In this document: one piece after another, positions 56,140 to 64,000 of the stretch | Layout: the number at the start of each line of letters is the position of its first letter | How positions within the stretch are numbered: the stretch's first letter is position 1 | Assembly: GCF_001877035.1 (NCBI RefSeq) | Contig: NZ_CP015756.1 | Coordinates: 1,231,001 to 1,295,000, forward strand | Direction: 5' to 3' | DNA from: Clostridium estertheticum subsp. estertheticum | Lineage (GTDB): Bacteria > Bacillota > Clostridia > Clostridiales > Clostridiaceae | Length of the DNA: 64,000 nucleotides | Made by a program: the position numbers and the translations under genes | Notes under the pieces: model-generated | What the model saw: the letters and a program-made list of their open reading frames with translations, nothing else | What the model was told of the DNA's origin: nothing | The model's database searches: none

Positions 56140-56736
56140 TTGAATAATAAAAGTAGAATAGTGGGGGAATTTAAAATGAAAAAGGAAAGCGTAAGCTATG
56201 AAATAATGATAGATTTGATTACTAATATAGTTGAAAAATATATTAGTAATGATGGAGAAAGAAAAGACATACTAATACCATTGGAAAAGGAACAGGAGCA
56301 TCTAACAAAGAGCCTAAGAGACCTAGAAAACAGAAAGAACAGAGTCTTTGAACTATATGAAGACGGCACAATAGACAAGAAACCTCTGGCACAAAGAATG
56401 GAAACCATAACTGACGAAATAGATATACAATCTAAGCGTAGGATACAGCTACAATTAAAATTGGAAAACAATGACTCAGTCAACATACAATATGAGGTAG
56501 TAAGAGATACTTTGAGAGATTTTAATAACCTACTAGAAATAACTGCTCAAGAAGGAAAGAAAACTTTGCTAAAATTAATTATAAATAAGATAACTATAAA
56601 AGATAAGAAAGATATAGAAAGTATAGAGTTACACTTTGACGAAAAGGTACAAAAATATTTCATAAAAGATAAAGAAGGAGAATCCCTAGATAATGGGGGT
56701 TCTCCTTCTTTTATTTTGTTTACTATTATAATATGA
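56140..56736 (+). pseudogene. C-terminal fragment of a large serine recombinase
   Basis: The sequence (coiled coil DLENRKNRVFELYEDGTIDK, then TLLKLIINKITI and FDEKVQKYFI) is that of the C-terminal coiled-coil and tail of clostridial large serine recombinases. The resolvase domain with catalytic Ser and the zinc ribbon are absent. An ATG at 56176 after GGGGG could still start translation of about 186 residues, so a short product is possible. It points to integration by a recombinase-bearing element. Confidence 0.75.
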
Positions 56737-56984
56737 ATAAAAATAAGCTTTATATTTTTAGAGGTTATATAGACTACATGTAATTATGGTATTAATGTAT
56801 CTTAATATTAAATGAAATAGTAGACTGGAAGAATAGTTTTCAGGAAAATATAGAAAAAAACCGATTACTAGTAATATATGTACTGGGTATAAGAATATTC
56901 ATAAGTTGAATTGCAATATAGTAGATGATATACTTATAAGTATATAATTAACAATAAGATTGTAGGGTTGTGGGGGGATTTATA

Positions 56985-57578
56985 ATGACAATAGAGGAAA
57001 GATTGGATAATTTTAAGGTTGATTTAAAAGATAATACCATGTCAAATTTGCAAATAACTAGGCGGCATTTTAGTTTTGGAACACCATATATTTTTGATAA
57101 GGATGAAAGCAAATATTATAAAATAAAAGAAAAAATAGCCGATAAGTTTTTAATACATACTGATAGTGTAAAAATGGTTGGTTCTGCAAAATTAGGATTT
57201 AGTATAGCTCCACATAAACTTTGGAAGCCATTAAATGATGAATCAGATATTGATATGGTTATAATATCCAATGATATATTTGATTTATATTGGAAAGAGT
57301 TATTTGAATTTAATAATATTGATCATACTTCTAGAACCGAAGAAGAGGATAAACAATATAAAAAGTTTATAGAGTATTTCTTTAGAGGGTGGATAAGACC
57401 AGATAAATTTCCATTCAGTTACTCAAAGAAAAAAGAATGGTTTGAATTTTTCAAATCCATATCTTACAAAGAGTTTGGAGAAAAGAAAATAACAGGGGCA
57501 ATATATCGTGAAAATTATTTTTTCGAAAAATATCATGAGTCGAATATAAAGAATCTAAGAGACGGAGGTTTATTATAA
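56985..57578 (+). CDS. nucleotidyltransferase-like protein
   Basis: 197 residues. GSAKLG at 66-71 followed by DESDID at 85-90 (Asp88 and Asp90) and a beta strand (MVIIS) is the pol-beta nucleotidyltransferase pattern G-S...D-x-D. Start: ATG 56985 after GGGGGGA, in preference to GTG 56970 within that site. One base separates it from the DUF262 gene, so the two proteins are surely made together. It may add nucleotides to a target or make a signal; the substrate is unknown. Confidence 0.72.
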   Translation: MTIEERLDNFKVDLKDNTMSNLQITRRHFSFGTPYIFDKDESKYYKIKEKIADKFLIHTDSVKMVGSAKLGFSIAPHKLWKPLNDESDIDMVIISNDIFDLYWKELFEFNNIDHTSRTEEEDKQYKKFIEYFFRGWIRPDKFPFSYSKKKEWFEFFKSISYKEFGEKKITGAIYRENYFFEKYHESNIKNLRDGGLL

Positions 57579-57579
57579 A

Positions 57580-58998
57580 ATGAATGAAATAGGAGTAGCT
57601 ACAAATAAAAAGTTAATTGAATTATTTAATATGATGAAAAGTGGTAGCCTCATTCTTAGACCACGTTTTCAAAGAAATTTGGTTTGGAATCATGAACACA
57701 AAGAAAAATTTATAGAAACTATTTTAAAAGGGTTGCCATTCCCTGAGATATATTTGGCTGATGGTGAGATTGATTTAGAAAAACAAACATCTACCATGGT
57801 GGTTGTTGACGGACAGCAGAGACTAGGAACAATAAATGAGTATATTAAATCAGATGAATTTATAATAAGTAATATAAAAAAGTTTTCAGAGTTGACTGAT
57901 GATGAAAAGAAAAGCTTTTTTGATTATAAAATAGTAGTTAGGGATTTAGGAAGAATAACTGACGAATTGGTATTGGATATTTTTAACAGAATCAATTCTG
58001 TACAATACGCTCTAAACTCTATGGAAATAAGAAATGCATTATATCAAGGAGAGTTTATTCAAACTGCAAAAATTATAATTGAAAATGGTAAAGAGTTTTT
58101 TGAGAAAACGGAAATTTTTAGCTTAGAAGAATCTTCGAGAATGGATGATATCGAGTATATACTATTAATTATGTCTACATTGGAAGAAGGTGGATACTTT
58201 GCAGGGAAAAAGGAGATAGAAACATATGTAAAAATGAATGATGAAAAATATTTAAATAAAGATAATATGATTAAAGATATTAATTATGCAATAAAATTAA
58301 TAGATGATTGTAAATTACCTAATGATACAATGTGGTACAAAAAATCTAATTTCTTTAGTCTTGTAATAGAGTTAGTTATGTTCAATAAAGATTATGAAGC
58401 TATAAATGATGTAGGTATTTTAGTAAGTTTGCTTGAGGAGCTTCAAGAAAAGATATATGATAATAAGAAAGGAAACAATGAGTTTTCTGAATATTACTTA
58501 TATATATTTCAATCAACTCAAAGTAGAAAAGGTAGGGAAATCAGAGGAAAGCTAATCAGAAAAAATTTAAGAGAGATGAGAATTAGAGCTGAATTAACGA
58601 GTATAATTAATGAAAAATTTATTGATGAAGTAAGTAATAAAGCATGTGAAATAGTAATTGATGGAAGTGCTTTAGGTAAGTTATATGGAGATTTCGGATT
58701 ACAATTTGATTATTTAGATTATGATTGTCTCGAGGGCATAGCAATAAGTTCTATAACATGCACTGAAGATAGTGAAGGTATCATTTATGCTGGGAATATA
58801 GAGATGCTTGTATCAATTTCACCTGGAACCCACTATTCTGGTGAACGAATTGATTGGTCAGGTGTAGAAATATTGCTTAGTGGTAATTTTGAGTTAACAA
58901 AGGTTAAAATTGGTGAGACCTATGATGGATTTGAAATAAATGATTTGAAATTTATTAAAAGATATTATAGCGAAAGTGGAGATACTATAACTAATTGA
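57580..58998 (+). CDS. DUF262 (GmrSD N-terminal-like) protein B with novel C-terminal domain
   Basis: 472 residues. RPRFQRNLVW at 27-36 and DGQQR at 77-81 are canonical DUF262 motifs. The helical middle (about 130-340) is followed by a beta-rich C-terminal domain of about 110 residues (near 345-460, starting EIVIDGSALGKLYGD) instead of the DUF1524 HNH nuclease. Start: ATG one base after the nucleotidyltransferase stop, in which gene its ribosome site lies. A two-component DUF262-nucleotidyltransferase defence module is inferred. Confidence 0.8.
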   Translation: MNEIGVATNKKLIELFNMMKSGSLILRPRFQRNLVWNHEHKEKFIETILKGLPFPEIYLADGEIDLEKQTSTMVVVDGQQRLGTINEYIKSDEFIISNIKKFSELTDDEKKSFFDYKIVVRDLGRITDELVLDIFNRINSVQYALNSMEIRNALYQGEFIQTAKIIIENGKEFFEKTEIFSLEESSRMDDIEYILLIMSTLEEGGYFAGKKEIETYVKMNDEKYLNKDNMIKDINYAIKLIDDCKLPNDTMWYKKSNFFSLVIELVMFNKDYEAINDVGILVSLLEELQEKIYDNKKGNNEFSEYYLYIFQSTQSRKGREIRGKLIRKNLREMRIRAELTSIINEKFIDEVSNKACEIVIDGSALGKLYGDFGLQFDYLDYDCLEGIAISSITCTEDSEGIIYAGNIEMLVSISPGTHYSGERIDWSGVEILLSGNFELTKVKIGETYDGFEINDLKFIKRYYSESGDTITN

Positions 58999-59070
58999 GA
59001 GATTATGGTTGACTATAATATTTAGTTTAAAAATACAACAAATAGAAATTACTAATGTAAATTAAAACCT

Positions 59071-59114
59071 AAAAGAAGAACAAATTACGAGTATTTGTAA
59101 TCTGTTCTTCTTTT
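59071..59114 (+). terminator. rho-independent terminator after DUF262 gene B
   Basis: AAAAGAAGAACA-ATTAC pairs with GTAAT-TGTTCTTCTTTT. The stem ends in T residues. Confidence 0.82.
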
Positions 59115-59138
59115 AAAAGTCTACGTTATACTTGTTAA

Positions 59139-59210
59139 GGTGAACCGTACCATAAGTAAATGCAAAAACTGATGTTAGCCACTGATATATAAGGGTAACA
59201 GCAGTTTTTG
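59139..59210 (+). repeat. GGTGAACCGTA site plus hairpin before the HD-Hsp90 gene
   Basis: GGTGAACCGTACCATAAGTAA (59139-59159) matches the heads of the repeats at 51634 and 51781. A hairpin CAAAAACTG-TGTTA / TAACA-CAGTTTTTG (59163-59210) follows. The layout head-plus-hairpin resembles the two earlier copies although the hairpin sequence differs. Confidence 0.55.
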
Positions 59211-59293
59211 TGTTGAAAACACTGTATCATAAGCAAGGTGAATTTGTTATAATGTTATAAAAAGGATACATTAACAATACTAGGGGGGACTGT

Positions 59294-62200
59294 ATGGCTA
59301 TAATTAATAATATAGAGGGGATAAAAGACACAACGTTATGGAAGAAACTAGATTGTGGGTTCGGTGAAAGGGATGAAGATGTAGCAAGAATGTTGGCATC
59401 TAATTTGTTAATAACATGTAATAATGCAATAACAAGAATGAAAAAGTTTCCTTCGTTACATTCACAGTATACTCTTCATGATGAAGTTCATTTATTAAGA
59501 GTTACAGAAATAATGGCAATGATACTATCGCAAGAAGTTCTAGAGTTATTAAACCCAATAGAGATAGCTTTATTAATTTTATCTGCATTCTACCATGATC
59601 AAGGCATGATACTCGATGATGATAAGATTAAAACGTTACAAAGTAGTGATGAATTTAATTTATTTAAACAAAATTGGATTATAGAACATCCAAACTTTAA
59701 TGACATCCAAAAAAGGGTTAATGATAATGATTTTAGTACAGAAGAAAAAGAAAGGTGTATAAGAGCATATACTGAACTACAAGATGCGTTGCTAACTGAT
59801 TATATTAGAATTAATCATGGTGAGGAATCTAAAAATTATGTGTATGATGAATTTAAAGAGGATTCCTTATGGAAAATTAATGGAACCAATATTGCTGATT
59901 ATGTAGGGAAGTTATGTAAATCACATAATGAAGATATAGCAAATATAAATGAAGTTAATGGATTTAGGGTAGATGAAAATATAGCTACATATAAAGTAAA
60001 TATGAAGTTTTTAGCTGTAATATTGAGGTTAGCGGATATATTAGATTTTGATAGAGATAGAACCCCTGACTCTATTTACAAAACGATTCACTTTTCAAAT
60101 AATGTTAGTTTAATTGAATGGGAAAAACATAGATCAGTATATGGATGGGAAATTAATAAGAATGCAATAAGATTTACAATGAAATGTGAGCATCCAATAT
60201 ATCATAGAGCAGCATTGCAATTTATGGATTGGATAGATGAGGAATTAATAAAATCACATAATTTAGTTAAGAACTTTCCAGCATATGTAGCGAAGTATAA
60301 ATTAGATACACCTACAAGTGTTGATAGAAGCAGAATAGAAGCTAAGGATAATTGTTATATTTATCATAATTTGGAGTTTTCATTATCTAGAGATGAAATA
60401 GTTAAATTACTTATGACAGAAGATTTATATGAATCATCATCAATATGCATAAGAGAATTACTACAGAATTCGTTAGATGCATTGAGACATAGAAAGTGTA
60501 TTTTCAAAAAAGAATTAAATATTAATTGGATTGATGGAAAAGTCCAATTCAAACATGAGGTCGATGAATATGGAAGAGAAATTGTTACATGTGTAGATAA
60601 TGGAATTGGCATGGATGAAAAGATAATAACTAGTTTTTTAACTAAGGCTGGGAGGAGTTATTATAAATCGCCAGAATTTTTAAAAGATAGAGAGTCATTA
60701 GCTTCTTCTGGTATAAATTTTGACCCATGTTCTCAGTTTGGAATTGGATTTATGTCATGCTTTATGTTAGGCGATACAATTATTATAAAAACAAGAAGAG
60801 ATTATGGATACAGTATTGGGAAAGGAAAGCCTTTAATAGTCGAGATAAATGGATTAAATGGAATCGTAGTATTAAAAAATGGTAAAGAGGTCCAAGCTGT
60901 AGGAACAAGTATTAAAATAATAGGTAGAAATAAGCCGCCATATTTAGACAGATGGTCAGATAAAGTGAAACTAATTGAAATTTTAAATGGATATGCATTA
61001 GGGTGTGAGTTTAACATAGACGCTGAATGTTTAATAGATGAAATTAAAGATAAAGTTTCAATACCTAATAGAATAGTACCTCCAAAAACATTTATTGAAA
61101 AAGCAAATATAAATGAGAATAGTTATAAAACATTTGAACAAGATTTATCAGAAATTAATAATAATTTAAATGGAATGATGAGAGTAAGTTTATTGGTTGA
61201 TTATAATGGTAAGTTTACTTTAGAAAACGATGAAGCTAAATGGGATAACAAAGACCCAAATGAAAGAAATATATTTGTAATAAAAAATGATCTAAATAAA
61301 AGGGTTTATGCTCAACATTTAGATAAAACATGTTGCGACGGGATACTTGTATGTGGAACTCCTGGTAATGGTGATAAACGATTACGTTTAGGTGAACGAG
61401 CTAATGTAGTACATGCTGGTATAGAGTCATTTTTAATTGATATTAGGGGGAATATAAAACCAGTATTAACACCAGCAAGAATTCCAAAAGAAGACCGTTT
61501 TAATTTACATCCATCTTGGAAAAGAGTCCAAGAGATGATTGATATAGCACAAGGAATGTTGTGGGGTAAGATATTAAAACAAATAAATACAAAAGAAGAA
61601 ATGGAAGTATTTATAAAGTTAACAAGTATATACAGAGTAAATTTAGAAAATATATCACTTGATTATATATTTAATAAATTATTTGTTTCATTTCAAAGCA
61701 GTAATGAGAAAACCGAATGGATTAAATTATCTGAAGTAGATAGGTTAGAAATGGTACAAGAAGGTGATGAAATAAAATTATATGCAGATAAAGATAACTT
61801 TGTTAAAACTAATCAGGATATAAAATCATATGATGAAAAGAGTTCTGGAAGTGTTTCTGATGACAATATAAGAAGAGCAATAATTAGTATATCATCAATA
61901 GAGATGGAAAATAATAAAATATTTTTGAAATTAGAAAGACCAAATCAAGCAGAGTTACAGTTAAGCAAATATAAAATAGATAGCTCAATAATAAGGGTTA
62001 ATTTATTAAAATATAATGGTGAAGCAAGAAATTATATAGTAGTACAGACCCCAGTTTATACTGCTAATAGATATCACAGCCTAGTTAGGTACGTTTTTGA
62101 AAATAGGTTTAACAACAATGAAGATATATTACCAGAATTTGCAAGAAGTTTAATAATATTTTTAAATGATAAAAAAGATGTTTTAGATATTATTAATAAT

Positions 62201-62383
62201 AAGGTATCTAGAAGAATGTATAGATTAGGTTGTTTATATAACTCAATAAGATGGGATGATTATAATGATGATTTTAAGCCAACTTATAATATGTGGAATA
62301 AGGAGGCTGGTACTATTGCTATAACAAATGATGATTTCGATAAGTGGGCAAAAACAAAGCCGTATGACTTGGATGTTTGGTAA
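59294..62383 (+). CDS. HD domain-Hsp90/GHKL ATPase fusion protein
   Basis: 1029 residues. The N-terminal HD-type hydrolase domain shows H62/H66 (LHDEVHLL), H101-D102 (FYHDQGM) and a late D248 (RLADILDFD). A GHKL/Hsp90 ATPase domain follows: N-box RELLQNSLDA (Glu388, Asn392, Asp395), G1 box VDNGIGM at 434-440 and G2 box FGIGFMS at 482-488. The remaining 500 residues include Hsp90-middle-like and unassigned parts. Such HD-Hsp90 proteins have been predicted to act in phage or stress defence. Start: ATG with GGGGGGA ahead. It stands alone between two repeated sites, like a cassette. Confidence 0.82.
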   Translation: MAIINNIEGIKDTTLWKKLDCGFGERDEDVARMLASNLLITCNNAITRMKKFPSLHSQYTLHDEVHLLRVTEIMAMILSQEVLELLNPIEIALLILSAFYHDQGMILDDDKIKTLQSSDEFNLFKQNWIIEHPNFNDIQKRVNDNDFSTEEKERCIRAYTELQDALLTDYIRINHGEESKNYVYDEFKEDSLWKINGTNIADYVGKLCKSHNEDIANINEVNGFRVDENIATYKVNMKFLAVILRLADILDFDRDRTPDSIYKTIHFSNNVSLIEWEKHRSVYGWEINKNAIRFTMKCEHPIYHRAALQFMDWIDEELIKSHNLVKNFPAYVAKYKLDTPTSVDRSRIEAKDNCYIYHNLEFSLSRDEIVKLLMTEDLYESSSICIRELLQNSLDALRHRKCIFKKELNINWIDGKVQFKHEVDEYGREIVTCVDNGIGMDEKIITSFLTKAGRSYYKSPEFLKDRESLASSGINFDPCSQFGIGFMSCFMLGDTIIIKTRRDYGYSIGKGKPLIVEINGLNGIVVLKNGKEVQAVGTSIKIIGRNKPPYLDRWSDKVKLIEILNGYALGCEFNIDAECLIDEIKDKVSIPNRIVPPKTFIEKANINENSYKTFEQDLSEINNNLNGMMRVSLLVDYNGKFTLENDEAKWDNKDPNERNIFVIKNDLNKRVYAQHLDKTCCDGILVCGTPGNGDKRLRLGERANVVHAGIESFLIDIRGNIKPVLTPARIPKEDRFNLHPSWKRVQEMIDIAQGMLWGKILKQINTKEEMEVFIKLTSIYRVNLENISLDYIFNKLFVSFQSSNEKTEWIKLSEVDRLEMVQEGDEIKLYADKDNFVKTNQDIKSYDEKSSGSVSDDNIRRAIISISSIEMENNKIFLKLERPNQAELQLSKYKIDSSIIRVNLLKYNGEARNYIVVQTPVYTANRYHSLVRYVFENRFNNNEDILPEFARSLIIFLNDKKDVLDIINNKVSRRMYRLGCLYNSIRWDDYNDDFKPTYNMWNKEAGTIAITNDDFDKWAKTKPYDLDVW

Positions 62384-62418
62384 AAATGTAATTAAAATAT
62401 ATAACCTCACTTACAAGT

Positions 62419-62439
62419 GGTACGGAGAACCTTATCCAA
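62419..62439 (+). repeat. GGTACGGAGAACC site after the HD-Hsp90 gene
   Basis: GGTACGGAGAACCTTATCCAA resembles GGTACGGTGAACCGTATCACA at 51634. It is the right-hand member of the repeated sites that bracket island genes. Confidence 0.5.
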
Positions 62440-62479
62440 TCCTAGTATTATTGAGAATAAAAGAAATAATAAGTAGCAA

Positions 62480-62505
62480 TGTGGCGCCGATATGACGACA
62501 AAATA
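62480..62505. repeat. right end repeat of the genomic island (possible att scar)
   Basis: Partner of 51521-51546 (23 of 26 bases identical). The following bases up to about 62640 are unassigned. At 62535-62550 GGATTTGAACTC on the plus strand is the complement of a tRNA T-arm-like GAGTTCAAATCC, possibly a remnant of an old target site. Confidence 0.55.
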
Positions 62506-62692
62506 ATCGTCACTAAGCCACACCAATAATAATTAGATGAGGATTTGAACTCGAGAGGGTGCAAAGCGTTAAGAAAATGCGAGGTTATCACATTTTTAGC
62601 TATGAGTAGACACGGAAAGGGTGGAAACGTGACATTTCAGTTACTTTATGTTTAAATTTCTTATGAACTTACCTCTTTTCTAAAATAAAATA

Positions 62693-62732
62693 TAACAGCT
62701 CCTTGCAAACCATTGTTTACATGAAGCTGTTA
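62693..62732 (-). terminator. terminator of the membrane-protein gene
   Basis: TAACAGCT ... AGCTGTTA with an inner AAAC/GTTT pairing, and a U-rich tail on the minus strand. Confidence 0.7.
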
Positions 62733-62757
62733 ATATTAAATATTTATTTATGAGTGT

Positions 62758-63426
62758 TTATAATAAACTTTTTCTAATCTCAAATAAATAGTTTTTTCTT
62801 ATAATAAGAAAATATATAATTTGAACAATCAACATAATTCCTATGATCTGTAATGTGGGTACAGTTATCTCAATTCCAAAAGCACATTTTAATGAACTAA
62901 TAGCAAAGAAAAAATGTACAACAGCAATTATATATGGGAGTAAAAATAATACCCCTGTTCCAGTATTTAACATAGACGCCATTGTAATACCCTTAATGGC
63001 TCCTTCAAAGCCAAAACCTCCACCAACAAATTTATTTCTGTAAGCTTTTCTTAGTGATCTAAATTCATTACTTTCTTTTGAGTTTGAATTAATTTGACTG
63101 TATTCATAATATACTTTATCAAAGGCGGTATTCCATGGTATTAGTATATTATCAATGTTTTTGCTTAGAAATGTTTGTTCATCTATCGTATAGATTTTTT
63201 TATTAGATAGAAGTTGCATGGAATGTTCTAATGGATATGCTAATAATTTGTATATCAAAGATTCACCCTCAGTTAGAAATTTATCGAGAGAATTAAAATG
63301 TATATATTCTTCCTCAAATAAATCAGAAACTTCCAATGCTATTTTAGAAAATTGAATATACAGCTTGTTATATTTTTCAAAATCATCACCAATTGTTAAA
63401 TTTGTATCGTAAACTTTGTACCTGAT
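62758..63426 (-). CDS. membrane protein of unknown function, possibly with an ATC start
   Basis: 222 residues if read from 63426. The N-terminal 130 residues are soluble and charged. They are followed by a glycine-rich stretch (FVGGGFGFEGAIKG) and two hydrophobic segments (about 145-170 and 185-208). No family is recognised. The only ordinary start codon in frame is TTG at 63336, which lacks a ribosome site. A perfect AAGGAG lies five bases before an in-frame ATC at 63426, and the thirty codons between read like protein (RYKVYDTNLTIGDDFEKY). Either a rare ATC start or a recent start-codon change is likely. Confidence 0.6.
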   Translation of the reverse strand: MRYKVYDTNLTIGDDFEKYNKLYIQFSKIALEVSDLFEEEYIHFNSLDKFLTEGESLIYKLLAYPLEHSMQLLSNKKIYTIDEQTFLSKNIDNILIPWNTAFDKVYYEYSQINSNSKESNEFRSLRKAYRNKFVGGGFGFEGAIKGITMASMLNTGTGVLFLLPYIIAVVHFFFAISSLKCAFGIEITVPTLQIIGIMLIVQIIYFLIIRKNYLFEIRKSLL

Positions 63427-64000
63427 TTTATCTCCTTTTTATAAATTTTTATTAATGCTCAGCGATTAAATATATTTATGTATCTTGATATGTTCCTCAC
63501 GGGTAATTACATATCCATTAGGTATCATTAGTATAATATACGCTTATAAATATATACAAATCCACTGGCCTATAAGTATAGGGCACATTATACTTGAATA
63601 TTTTAGGTATGCATATTTATTTTAAGATTCTATACTTGTAGAATTATGATTACCCTCAGTGTATCCTGGCGTTATTATTTTTTTAACTCATAACTATGCT
63701 TTAATGGAATCAACAAGATATATCAATAAAATAACTTTTATTACATAAAAAAGAACTATACATATAATTTGGTACAAGCTGATTATATATAAAGTTACAA
63801 ACATAATCAATACTATGAGTAAAATAGTATTAATATTCAATTGAAAGCATCACAGTAGAGCAGCCTCCAAAATTAAGAATATATATTATTAGTTATTCGA
63901 TATTTTGAAGTTATTATAAAATAATCTTTAAATTCTGGTTGATCTTGAAGTAGCACAAAAAAATCAGGTGAAGGGAATATTATTAAATTTACAAAAGTAT
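63427..64000. other. right-hand end of the window, no gene assigned
   Basis: About 570 very AT-rich bases. The first part is the promoter region of the minus-strand membrane-protein gene. Beyond that I see no convincing reading frame, RNA gene or repeat on either strand. Confidence 0.5.

Noticed and set aside
51490-62520. Complete prophage
   Set aside because: No capsid, tail, terminase or lysis genes are visible; only recombinase relics and cargo remain.
62843-63043. Plus-strand frame opposite the membrane-protein gene
   Set aside because: Proline-rich shadow of the minus-strand gene without a ribosome site.

Overview
The window looks like the chromosome of an anaerobic, low-GC Firmicute of the Clostridium type. 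The base composition is very AT-rich, Shine-Dalgarno sites are strong, Arg codons are mostly AGA, there is a pyruvate:ferredoxin oxidoreductase, and the lactate oxidation genes are of the electron-confurcating kind known from Acetobacterium and clostridia. The species cannot be named from sequence alone.

1-24.3 kb is a lactate-utilisation region. A chemotaxis receptor is followed by a GntR/FadR-type regulator, an EtfB-EtfA-lactate dehydrogenase set (lctBCD-like; this EtfA carries a ferredoxin domain), and nifJ. Then come convergent genes: a CdaR-like regulator, a broken metK, an unknown gene, lrgAB, cfa and a possible integrase fragment. A second EtfB-EtfA-FAD dehydrogenase-acyl-CoA dehydrogenase set follows, then lactate permease and lactate racemase. 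Copies of the 3' end of the first dehydrogenase lie on both sides of the second set, one of them directly before the permease gene. This indicates that an lctABCDEF-like operon was split by duplication and insertion. Three TGGTnnnACCA palindromes precede the three transcription units and are probably the regulator's operators.

24.5-40.4 kb is a molybdenum-enzyme region. A Mop-type aldehyde oxidoreductase, matching the Desulfovibrio gigas enzyme in length and cluster-cysteine numbering, is followed by a tight nine-gene run. The run encodes a large FAD/Fe-S/CCG protein, a zinc-ribbon-like protein, a methyltransferase, a C-GCAxxG-C-C protein, a radical SAM protein resembling tetraether synthases, an NTP transferase-HD fusion, a histidine phosphatase and a PaaK-like ligase. 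XdhC and molybdopterin genes (mogA, moaA, moaC, MOSC) follow. The run appears to be a conserved but functionally unexplained accessory pathway.

40.4-51.3 kb is ordinary chromosome: a second chemotaxis receptor, an ABC exporter, a sigma-54 activator next to a sigma-54-promoted dimethylarginine hydrolase gene, and a Fur-controlled iron-siderophore importer.

51.4-62.5 kb is a genomic island downstream of tRNA-Ser. It has imperfect 26-base direct repeats at its ends, relics of large serine recombinases and several short repeated sites. Its cargo looks like antiviral defence: two DUF262 (DGQQR) proteins, one coupled to a nucleotidyltransferase-like protein, an HD-Hsp90/GHKL ATPase of 1029 residues, and unknown proteins. 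The last 1.5 kb holds one membrane-protein gene and otherwise unassigned DNA.
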